A stretch of 64,000 bases of DNA from Skeletonema tropicum (Eukaryota; Bacillariophyta; Thalassiosirophyceae; Thalassiosirales; Thalassiosiraceae), in NCBI GenBank assembly GCA_037178625.1, contig CM074139.1, positions 992,001-1,056,000 on the forward strand. Direction: 5' to 3'. The notes below the pieces were generated by a model. That model ran no database searches and was not told where the DNA came from. It was given only the letters and a program-made list of their open reading frames with translations. Both the position numbers and the translations under genes were made by a program. Below, in pieces: positions 54,321-63,040 of this stretch; the stretch's first letter is position 1; the number at the start of each line of letters is the position of its first letter.

Positions 54321-55460
54321 TCAAGCCAGTACAAATTTGTATACAGCAATACAAAATAGAGTACCAATAACACCTCTCAACAACCAATCTTCTCCAACAA
54401 CAACGTTCGACTGCACAACAGCATCTTCTACTTGAGGAGCTACTTCTTCTGTATTTGTAACCACCTCCTGATCCACTACAAGCAATGATGTACACTCATC
54501 TACAATTGTCGTCGTCGCTGCTGCTGCTTGTGGCTTGTTTGTTTTAGTTAGTAAAATGTCATTAAATCCAAGCCCATCTTCTTCATCCCCCTCCTCTTCT
54601 CCTTCCTCCTTTTTGTCAAGAACCGATTGTGGTTTTAGCCTTGGACGATTTTTACGTGATGATTTCTTCTTTTTCTTTTTTGTTTTGTTGTTGTTTGGTT
54701 GTTCCTCACTACTCTTGGCCACTACTGGTGGTTGTTGTTGTTGCTGTGATATCTCCTCCTTAAAGTTTATCGATTTGACAATATCTTGATACGCAGCACT
54801 CGTAGTTACAATAGGCGTATCCATCCTCGCAGCATTCGTAGGCGTACTATTATCCCACTCATCCAATTTCAGTTGAACAAGTGCCATCTCTTGCTTTAAT
54901 TCAAACCATTTATCTGTAAATTTGGGGAGGGAATTTAATTCCTGTTCATGTTGGTGGAGATCACTTAGGAGTTTGTCCCGTGGTGTTGGTGGGGGGACTA
55001 CCATGATGTCTCCGTAGCCGAGACCACTTTCGAGATTGTCCTCGTCGACTGATGGGAGTGTTTCGACTGGACGTAGCTTGGGCCGAGTGGACTTTCTCTT
55101 CTTCTTCTTCTTTTTGGAGGATGATCGTTCATCATTATTATTCTTCTTTTTCTTCTCTTCGGCAGCCGCCTGCATTTTGACGGTGGTATTGGTGACGTTT
55201 TCCATTACTAGGCTATGGCTATGCTTTGTCGGTGATTCGATCTCTTCAGTATATAACATATGGGCGGTTACTTGTAAGTATGCTATCAGCGCAACGCTTG
55301 GCCGGCGGGCCGACGGCCGACGGTTGATCTCTTCTCTTTCTTGAAGTTGTTTGAACTTTGTGATTGTGGAACGAAAGAAAGAACAGCATTTGAATTTTCT
55401 ATTACCGATAACAAAGAAAGTGACTCTTACTTTTTCTTGATCCTCACAAAATGACATCAT
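54321..55460 (-). CDS. Basic low-complexity protein with C-terminal membrane anchor
   Basis: 379 residues from the ATG at 55460, or about 294 from the ATG at 55205 (MENVTNTTVK), which starts just before the first Lys-rich block. Not a family I know. It has two copies of one module: a Lys run, then RPKLRP or RPRLKP, then an acidic linker and GLGYGDI or GLGFNDI (around nt 54990-55130 and 54550-54670). Between them is a helical stretch (LLSDLHQHEQELNSL, KWFELKQEMALVQLKLDEW) that may form a short coiled coil, and a Gln run. The last ~20 residues (WLLRGVIGTLFCIAVYKFVLA-type) form one transmembrane segment at the extreme C-terminus, so it is probably a tail-anchored protein facing the cytosol. Confidence 0.7.
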   Translation of the reverse strand: MMSFCEDQEKVRVTFFVIGNRKFKCCSFFRSTITKFKQLQEREEINRRPSARRPSVALIAYLQVTAHMLYTEEIESPTKHSHSLVMENVTNTTVKMQAAAEEKKKKNNNDERSSSKKKKKKRKSTRPKLRPVETLPSVDEDNLESGLGYGDIMVVPPPTPRDKLLSDLHQHEQELNSLPKFTDKWFELKQEMALVQLKLDEWDNSTPTNAARMDTPIVTTSAAYQDIVKSINFKEEISQQQQQPPVVAKSSEEQPNNNKTKKKKKKSSRKNRPRLKPQSVLDKKEEGEEEGDEEDGLGFNDILLTKTNKPQAAAATTTIVDECTSLLVVDQEVVTNTEEVAPQVEDAVVQSNVVVGEDWLLRGVIGTLFCIAVYKFVLA

Positions 55461-55591
55461 CCATCATCAATCATCAATCATCAGCATCGATCGTGCCAAA
55501 AAATCGTGTTGTGGATGATGGCCTACGATAGCCCGGCCCCATCGATTGCAGCAATAATACTATCGTAATAATCTGAAAGCTTTCCTCCTCC

Positions 55592-56588
55592 ATGACGTCA
55601 AAACTGCTTTCAACAATTCTGCTAAGCATCATCATCGTCGCAACACTTCCCATCACAACAACTTCCATGATGATGATGATGTCCTCCTCTGCGCGTTTAG
55701 CTGGTCAACGTGTCCTCGTGACGGGTGCAGGGCGTGGTATAGGTAGAGCTCTTGCTCTTATATGTAGTAGAGAGGGTGCGAATGTTGCAATTTTGGTAAG
55801 AATTGTTTTGTATATATGCACACATGATGATGTGTCGTACTTGTGCAAGACGTGCTTATGATGCTTTTTTCTACTCATGATGATAATACTACCATATTAC
55901 ACAGTCAAGAACACGGTCAGAATTAGAAGAAACTCAAGCACTAGCAGCAACAAATTCCAAAAATAATGACTGTCCTGCTTCAACAATGAGCCTACATGTC
56001 GCAGACGTAACAAATGTTTCGGAAGTAGAAGATACAATCGCAGCCATTACAAAACAGTGGGGCGGGATTGACATACTCATCAATAACGCTGGCACATCAC
56101 AAACCAAAGGAACATTAGAAACTCTATCTGCAGATGATTTACGAAGTCTTCTCGATTTAAATGTTGTGGGCGTTCATATCGTGACAAGTGCTGTCTTACG
56201 TCAGTCAATGCTTCCGGCAAAGAAAGGCAAGATTATCAACATTGGCTCCAGAGCAGGAAAGGTTGGATATCCAACTAATTCACATTATTGTGCGTCAAAA
56301 TTTGCATTGGAGGGTCTAACAGTGGCATTGGCCGAAGAGCTTCGAGAGAAGGGTATTCAAGTGAATAGTTTCGCACCGGGCTTGGTGAATACAAAAAGTT
56401 TTCCAAAGCCAGAGGGAAGGAAGGGAGTGAGGAGTGCAGAGAGTATTGAGGATGGGTTCTTTACTGTGCTGGAAGGTGGTGTTACTGGACATTATTTGCA
56501 TGCGGATGAACTTGATGAGGCTAGAGAAAAGGGTGTAGAGGATAGTACTGCGCTTAAGCCGATACGAGAGGCCATTTTTCGTCCATAG
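55592..56588 (+). CDS. Short-chain dehydrogenase/reductase
   Basis: Two exons, 55592-55795 and 55905-56588 (intron GTAAGA...ACACAG, phase 0), 295 residues. NAD(P)-dependent oxidoreductase of the classical SDR family. A hydrophobic N-terminus (LLSTILLSIIIVATLP) suggests ER membrane or secretory location. The Rossmann motif is TGAGRGIGRALAL, the core is INNAG, and the catalytic set is N (LLDLNVVG), S (INIGSRAGKVG) and Y-x3-K (YCASKFALEG). The cofactor-loop and C-terminal sequence resemble 3-ketoacyl reductase-like or sepiapterin-type members. The substrate is unknown. It is divergent from the tail-anchored protein gene, with 131 bases between the start codons. Confidence 0.9.
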
Positions 56589-56680
56589 TGTCAAATTAAT
56601 TCTAATATTAAACAGATGGAACTATGAAAGATTCATCTAGGATGAAGTACGAGGAAAGTAAAAAATCAAGTGTGATATCT

Positions 56681-56727
56681 GTTGAAGAATGACAAAGTCA
56701 CTGTCAGCGACTTTATCATTCTTCAAC
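56681..56727. repeat. 19-bp hairpin between convergent genes
   Basis: GTTGAAGAATGACAAAGTC (56681-56699) pairs with GACTTTATCATTCTTCAAC (56709-56727) with one mismatch and a 9-base loop. It sits 93 bases after the SDR stop and ~200 bases beyond the DUF285 gene stop. Eukaryotes do not need hairpin terminators, so its role is open (small RNA precursor, foldback relic or chance). Confidence 0.7.
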
Positions 56728-56927
56728 AATGACGACAAGGACGGTAGAAGATATTATTTGTGAATGATGAACCACAGAGAAATCATTTTGGGACGAAACA
56801 GCAAAGGCATAGGTATTGTAATGTTAACATAGAGTAAAACTTTGACTTCTACTTTGCTATAGATTGCTTATCGCTATAATTCCATTGTTATCCACTCATT
56901 CAGATTGAGTTGGATATCTGCATCACT

Positions 56928-57971
56928 TCAACTATTATTGGTGCAAGAGGAAGCACAGAATGGACCTCCTTGCTCTACCTGTGGATTGGCTTGATACGTG
57001 CAACCTGAATAAAAAAAGATATATTTTGCGTAGCTGTAGGGGAAACGAGTAATGTCATTCCATGCGCATAGATCCTGGTTGAATGATAAAGCATTATAGA
57101 ACATGTAACTCATATTAGTCACTGCAGCCGTATTCCAAGACGAGATGTCGCTATTGAAGGATGATGCTTCAAAGAACATGGAAAACATAGTAGTCACTGC
57201 AGCAGTGTTCCAAGACGAAATGTCGCCATTAAATGACGATGCGTCAAAGAACATCCAACTCATATCAGTCGCTACAACCGTGTCCCAAGACGAGATGTCG
57301 CTATTGAAGGAGGATGCTTCAAAGAACATGTAACTCATATCAGTCACTGCAGCCGTGTTCCAAGACGAGATGTTGCCATTAAAGGATGATGCTCCCCAGA
57401 ACATGCGACTCATATCAGCCACTGCAGAAGTGTTCCAAGACGATATATCACCATTAAAGGAATATGCCGAAGAGAACAAGGAACTCATATCAGTAACTTG
57501 GCCAACATTCCACCCAGATATATCGTCGTCAAAAGTACCGAGACTTCGAAATAAGTGAGCCATGTCAGTTACGTCGTCAACACACCAAGACCCAATCGGC
57601 CAACCATACTTGTCAACAATACTAGGAGGACAAGACAATACCCCCTCACCACAGCCGGCTTGGACATACTTCTCAATGGCAGACTCGAGCATGTCACGAT
57701 CAGTAAAGCATGTATAAGAAATATCGCTTGGACTTGGAGATGGAGATTGAGTTGAAGGGGAACTTGATAGTGTTACCCCAAGAATGACAGCAACCACTGC
57801 AATCACAACACAAATAATAATCAATATCATTATATTCCGCTTCTGTTTCCACGACGGAAGTTGGGGCTCTGCAGAAGTTGTTTCATGAGCAATATCATGA
57901 TCATCCGCAGTGATGACAGGAATAGTTGCAGCCGCAGCCGGAGGAAGTGCATCCTCCGAAGATTTCATCAT
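56928..57971 (-). CDS. DUF285/BspA-type repeat protein, type II membrane
   Basis: 347 residues, single exon. Residues ~45-70 (IMILIIICVVIAVVAVILG) are one transmembrane anchor after a cytosolic, Ala/acidic N-terminus; a Ser-Pro linker follows. From about residue 130 come six to seven repeats of ~25 residues of the pattern FNGDISSWNTAAVTDMSYMF, the DUF285 family first seen in bacterial surface proteins (BspA-like leucine-rich repeats) and abundant in diatoms. The repeat region ends with SFNQDLCAWN and a Cys-containing tail. Inferred to be exposed on the cell surface or in the secretory lumen. The ligand is unknown. Confidence 0.85.
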   Translation of the reverse strand: MMKSSEDALPPAAAATIPVITADDHDIAHETTSAEPQLPSWKQKRNIMILIIICVVIAVVAVILGVTLSSSPSTQSPSPSPSDISYTCFTDRDMLESAIEKYVQAGCGEGVLSCPPSIVDKYGWPIGSWCVDDVTDMAHLFRSLGTFDDDISGWNVGQVTDMSSLFSSAYSFNGDISSWNTSAVADMSRMFWGASSFNGNISSWNTAAVTDMSYMFFEASSFNSDISSWDTVVATDMSWMFFDASSFNGDISSWNTAAVTTMFSMFFEASSFNSDISSWNTAAVTNMSYMFYNALSFNQDLCAWNDITRFPYSYAKYIFFYSGCTYQANPQVEQGGPFCASSCTNNS

Positions 57972-58462
57972 CCTAGCCTCGAGCTAGAGTTGTGCACTTC
58001 TCTCTTTATCTTTTGACGGAATGTGATGCCGTCACGATGTCAGAATCCAACTGCGTTGTATCAAAGATACGCAAACAAGAAGTGTTTTGATAATGAGGTG
58101 GTAGCAGCTGTGTGCAAGACAAGAGTACACTGTGCTTATCAAACATCCAAGACCGCAAGTATATGAGCAAGAACGGCTCTTGCTTTTGGTATCTTTTACT
58201 TGAAATGAGAAGGCGTGATAAATAGAGGAATAGCTTCTCCAGATAAGACCCAGTTGCTACAGACTCCCGATTATTCATGTGTGAGGATTTCTGGGCGACC
58301 ATGACTGTGATAGACTGTGATTAGATTCATGATCCCATGCATCATGGCATGTTTGTGAAGGAGCGACAGGGCAACGACGTACGCCGCACCAGGAGAGAGC
58401 AGTAGTTGGCATATAACGCAGAATCTCTATAGAGTAGCTGAATGAGACTTTGATTATCACCC
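57972..58462. other. Intergenic stretch between divergent genes
   Basis: 490 bases between the start codons of the DUF285 and SET genes. No gene, repeat or clear promoter motif seen. Confidence 0.5.
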
Positions 58463-60155
58463 ATGGACGACGACCGCCTGAAAGCGACCGAGTTGCTCAT
58501 TGAGCGCCTTCACGCTGACTACCCCACGAGGGGATTCAAGATCTCTCCAAGTATCGACTTTGTGCATCAATCAAGTGCAGGTGTAAGCGTTGTCGCCAAA
58601 AAAAGTATCAAGAAGAATGACATCCTTCTTGTCATTCCAGATTCTGCGCGCTTACATGACAGGGCCTTCCAGTTTCGTGAGGAAGCTCAGGAGAGATATT
58701 GAGCATCAGCACTATCTGACTCCTTCTGACTACTCACTGGCGGTTGCGATAATGAAAGTGTTGGGAAGAAAAGCCAACAACGATCGAAATGACGACATTT
58801 TCAGTCGACAGGCCTCAACATGGCCATCAGAGCCGAGTATCAAGAATTCAATTTTTTTTTACTGGGATGTGGCATCGGTAGAAAAGGTTTGGAATCGATC
58901 TGGCTTATTCAATGTCTTCGAAGAAGTTCGTACAAATGTAGACTCAATTTTCAACAATATCATCTACCCCAACCTGAGAGACAGTCTTGATGACTACATT
59001 GATGAATCTCTACCAAGCAATCAAGATACTGCTACAACTCCAAAGGATAAGCTTTACAACACGTTCCTATACTCACTTGCGTTAGCATACTCTCGTGCGC
59101 ACGGGGGCCACGACAAAGATGGTCCAAAGGGCGAATTAGTACCACTCGTTGAGTTATTCAATGGACATAGTGATAAAATTGATTTGCCCATTAAAAAAGG
59201 GAAGAAAAACAACGAAAAGAGTGCCATTAACGTGCATTTGGCCAGTGGAAAATGGCCATTCGTACGAGGCAGCGTTTTCCGCGATGAATGCAACTTGCCA
59301 TGCTCGGCTGTTTATGCTATTCGTGATATTGACGAGGGTGAAGAACTCATCATATCCTATGGAGATGTCTCTGCAACTGGATTCGCATTCAAGTATGGCT
59401 TCATCCCGATGGATTTCCTCAAACATCACAACATCATGTCGGATGTTAGTATATTCCTTGACCCAAAATTGATTCCAAGCGACAAGATGCGCCGGAAGTG
59501 TTTGGAGAAGGCAGGCTTCCCATTGTATGAGTTCAAACACGACAAGAAATTGGCCATTGGGACCTTTGGATGGCGTACCGATTCAGTGGAGCACTACAAG
59601 AATGGGTACGACAACGAAGTGATACGTAGTATGAGGCACTTTATTATCGTTGGATCGTGTGAGCTGATGGCAGATGAGCTCCAAAGGAATTACTCGCTTG
59701 GGAAACTTCGAGGAGCTCTGTACGATTCAGAAGCATTCCATCGTCTACATGATTTATTTGATTACAATATTGAAATCCTTGGTGGTAATGCCACCAGTGC
59801 CGATGATGCAGCTAAAGCCTCTAGCCCCGATACACCATCATGGGAGAAGTGTTGCCTCTTGGCAAGAATTGCGTACCGAGAAAGTCTTTTGATGTGGCAG
59901 CGAGCAGTCGCATTGAAAGTAAAGGAAGCTATTGGCACTGCTCCAATGATTGCTATGCAATACGACTGGGAGATGCCAAACTTAGACATGGTGCCCCCTT
60001 TCAAAGGTTGTCAAGTTTGCGGTCGGTCATATCCAGAACTGAAATGTACGAAGTGCAAAAGCGTTGGAAGGGTGGTTCAGTATTGTTGCCGCGGGCACCA
60101 AGTTGTGGACTGGAAAGAACATAAACGAGTTTGCGGAAAGCGACTTGAATTGTAA
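58463..60155 (+). CDS. SET-domain protein with C-terminal MYND finger, one frameshift
   Basis: Likely a lysine methyltransferase of the SMYD/LSMT type, using S-adenosylmethionine. The ATG at 58463 opens a frame (MDDDRLKATELL...) that ends at the TGA at 58700. The +1 frame carries on at once (EHQHYLTPSDYSLAVAIMK). Removing one T from ATATTGAG at ~58697-58701 would join REEAQERY to EHQHYL. The combined product is ~563 residues. SET features: GVSVVAKKSIKKNDILLVIP, LVPLVELFNGHSD, and IDEGEELIISYGDVSATGFAFKYGF (the substrate/AdoMet GYD-like block). The C-terminal MYND finger is CQVCGRSYPELKC, then YCCRGHQVVDWKEHKRVC. The finger usually binds Pro-rich partners. The shift could be a base-call error, a real mutation, or (less likely) programmed +1 frameshifting at TAT TGA. 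Confidence 0.8.
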
Positions 60156-60314
60156 TTGTGACTTGCGTGTTGGGAGGTGAAAATAGATTGTTTGTTTGCA
60201 TTTTACTTGGACAGAGTAATATAACCATACATATATAGGAATTGTTTGGAAGAATGGATGCTTACAGATACATCTATTAAAAGGAAATACCGTGAAAACT
60301 ATGCATCTTTTGGA

Positions 60315-61058
60315 TCAGCAATTTCTGTGCCTTTTACACACTCCTCCTTTGACGACAACATTTGGGCATCCTTCACTGCCACATAGTCTCTTCTTTGCTC
60401 CATGTCGAACGCACACTCCTCCTTTGATAACTTGATTTGTGCAACCTTCATGGCTGCAGGGTTTGATCTTAGCTCCATGCTTCACGCACACTCCTCCTTG
60501 CCGAGAATTATTTGTGCATCCTTCGCTGCTACATTTCTTGTGCTTGAACTCTGCGCCGTGCCTGATGCACACTCCTCTATTGACGACATGATTGGTGCAT
60601 CCTTCACTGCTGCATAGTCTCTTCTTTGCTCCATGTCGAACGCACACCCCTCCTTTGATGACTTGATTTGTGCATCCTTCAATGCTGCATCGTTTGACCT
60701 TTGCCCCGTGTTTGACGCACACTCCTCCTTTCTTAGCTAGATTCGAACATCCATCAGAAGAGCATTCATACCTGCACTTCCTCCATTCATAATTCCCTCC
60801 AGCCCCATCATCATTCTTGTGCTGCTGCTTCTTGCTACTTTCACTTACAGCCACCTTCTTGCTGTGACGATCAATTGATGATGGATTGTCCCGACTAGCA
60901 AAAAATCTCTTACGAGCAGAAGTTCGACGCCCCGCAGTTGAAGCATCCATTTTTTGTTCCTTCTCCTTGGCAGTTGCTGCTGCAGCCGCCGCCGCCCTGG
61001 CTTTTGCCGTCTTGCTAGACTTGTAGATAAGCACAGCCAAGTCTTCTTCTTCGGTCAT
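60315..61058 (-). CDS. WRKY19-type zinc finger repeat protein
   Basis: 247 residues, single exon. After a basic, Ala-rich N-terminus (KTAKARAAAAAAATAKEKE) and a Lys/Ser-rich linker there are six tandem fingers of ~24-27 residues, each C-x4-C(T/S)N...GGVC-x-(R/K)HGAK, the pattern of the WRKY19-like zinc finger family. It is widespread in diatoms and oomycetes and is thought to bind DNA or RNA. Fingers 2-3 and 5-6 resemble each other closely (QVIKGGVCVRHGAKKRLC), so the array probably grew by duplication of a three-finger unit. The basic regions suit a nuclear protein. The target is unknown. Confidence 0.85.
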   Translation of the reverse strand: MTEEEDLAVLIYKSSKTAKARAAAAAAATAKEKEQKMDASTAGRRTSARKRFFASRDNPSSIDRHSKKVAVSESSKKQQHKNDDGAGGNYEWRKCRYECSSDGCSNLAKKGGVCVKHGAKVKRCSIEGCTNQVIKGGVCVRHGAKKRLCSSEGCTNHVVNRGVCIRHGAEFKHKKCSSEGCTNNSRQGGVCVKHGAKIKPCSHEGCTNQVIKGGVCVRHGAKKRLCGSEGCPNVVVKGGVCKRHRNC

Positions 61059-61508
61059 CTTTGATGCTTACGCCTTCGATGTTTTACCTTTAGACACTTC
61101 AGTAGACTTACATCCACTGTACCATAGCCACAGCATCAACTTGCTACTTCTCATTTTCATATTCAAGCGTTGATGTTTGATGCTTTTGTGTCGAAAAAAG
61201 TATCTTCCTCCTTTTTGCAAAAAAGGTTACTCCGAAATCATTCAGTTTCAGTTACTACTTCTAGATAGTAACCGTGCGTTCTCAAGTAATTGTTACATTG
61301 AATTGAACCCATAGTAGATTGATAACCTTTTCTAATAATTCCCTTTTTATCCACGATGACGATTTCTCAGAACAATCGATCAAAAATTCGGCAATGATGC
61401 GATGCCCGTGATTCCGTTCGTACAAAAGCAAAAAGCGATAGCCAAAGTTTTGAAGTACGTCAACGCCATCATAAAAAGAACAAATACTTATATATCAAAT
61501 AAACCACC
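61059..61508. other. Intergenic stretch before the cathepsin gene
   Basis: 450 bases without a gene. A/T-rich CTTATATATCAAATAAA lies 20-30 bases before the cathepsin ATG and could include a TATA-like element. Confidence 0.45.
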
Positions 61509-62872
61509 ATGAAGCTCTCCACCCTCTCCCTCGCCACCGTCCTTGGCTATGCTAAGGCGCAATCATCGGCCACCTACATTAATGAAATCCAAATTATGGA
61601 CGGGCATCAAAAGAGAAGCCAAATTAAGAGCCCTTTGCCCCACACGTGAGTTCTTTTGATGTGTGTCAATACATTAATATACCTCTCTCGAGAATTGAGT
61701 TTCTCTGCCCGTCGAGAGGCCAATTAGACATGTACTTGATGATTACTCTGCATTCTGTTGATCATATAATGCCTTCTCTCAATGTCAACGCATCATCTAT
61801 GCACATGTTCTTCACACTTTCATTCAGCTATCTCGACAAAGAAGACCTCCCCGAAAACTTCTCATGGGACAACGTCGACGGGAAATCCTACCTCACCAAA
61901 ATGCTCAACCAACACATCCCCCACTACTGTGGCTCCTGCTGGGCACACGGAGCCATCTCCGCCCTACAAGACCGTATCAAAATCGCTCGTGGGGGCGTCG
62001 GACATGATATCAACCTCTCCATTCAATTCATTTTGAATTGTGGTGCGGAAACTGCCGGTTCGTGTCATGGTGGATACCACACTGGTGTATTTGAATTGAT
62101 CCATCAAAAGGGATATATTCCATTTGAAACCTGTCAACCATATTTGGCATGCTCGGATGAATCGGAGGAAGGATTTTGTCCTCAGATTGATAACTCTTGT
62201 TCGATGATTAATACTTGTCGTACATGCTCTGGATTTTCGGATTCTGGTGGAGAGTGTGTGGAATTGGATTACTTCCCGAATGCGACTGTTGCCGAGTGGG
62301 GAGAAATTGGTGAGGATGAGCCATTTCATATCATTACGGATTATGAGAAGAGGGCTCACCAGATCAGGGCAGAGATTTTTGCTAGAGGGCCAGTGGCAGC
62401 TACGATCAATGCTGATCCGCTTCGCGATTTCCCCATGAAGGAAGATGGTACATTTTGGGAAGGTGGTATTTTGGATGATGATATGGCATCTACGGAGACT
62501 AATCATATCATCTCTATCACTGGCTGGGGCAAAGATGACAAGACGGGCAAAGATTACTTCATAATTCGCAACAGCTGGGGGGAGTACTGGGCGGATATGG
62601 GCTTCGCTAAGATTGCCGCTGGCAAGAATATGCTTGGTCTTGAAGACAATGTAGCCTGGGTGACTCCTGCGTCGTTTACTATTCAGAACAGCATGCCTTG
62701 CAGTGAAGATGGAGCTGAATGTGGAGGCATGGATCAAACTGGCAAACCTCCTGCTGCTTTCAAATGGTACGGACAGAACTTTGAATACGTGGATCCCAGT
62801 GTCGAGTTCTTGGCAAAGAAGGAGGCGAAGGAAGCTGCTGCTCAGACTAATCTACGTCTTTCCAAAAACTAA
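61509..62872 (+). CDS. Cathepsin Z/X-like cysteine protease, one frameshift in exon 1
   Basis: Papain-family (C1) protease of the lysosome or secretory route. Exon 1 starts at the ATG at 61509 with signal peptide MKLSTLSLATVLGYAKAQ and ends at a GTGAGT donor (61645). Exon 2 starts after the CAG at 61827 (YLDKEDLPENFSWDNVDG). Exon 1 as written is one base short: with one extra A in CCAATTAAG (about 61619-61624) it would read into PLPHT|YLDKEDL, matching the cathepsin Z pattern; without it the join is out of frame. Catalytic set: QHIPHYCGSCWAHG (Cys, with the His-Ile-Pro loop special to cathepsin Z), TNHIISITGWG (His), RNSWGEYW (Asn). Cathepsin Z acts as a carboxypeptidase, removing single C-terminal residues. 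~393 residues in total. A C-terminal extension of ~60 residues (FKWYGQNFEYVDP...) is not in animal members. Confidence 0.85.
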
Positions 62873-63040
62873 ATAGAAGAAACACACGGGGGTGTTTCGT
62901 TACAATATTATGATGAAGTTGCTGAGCTCTTTGGTGGAGCACTGACAACTCTATGCTATCGTACGTCTTGAATAATTGTCTAATATAAATAGTTGAAAAC
63001 TTTGTTTACATTACATTTAGCGTCTTTACATACATGCCAA

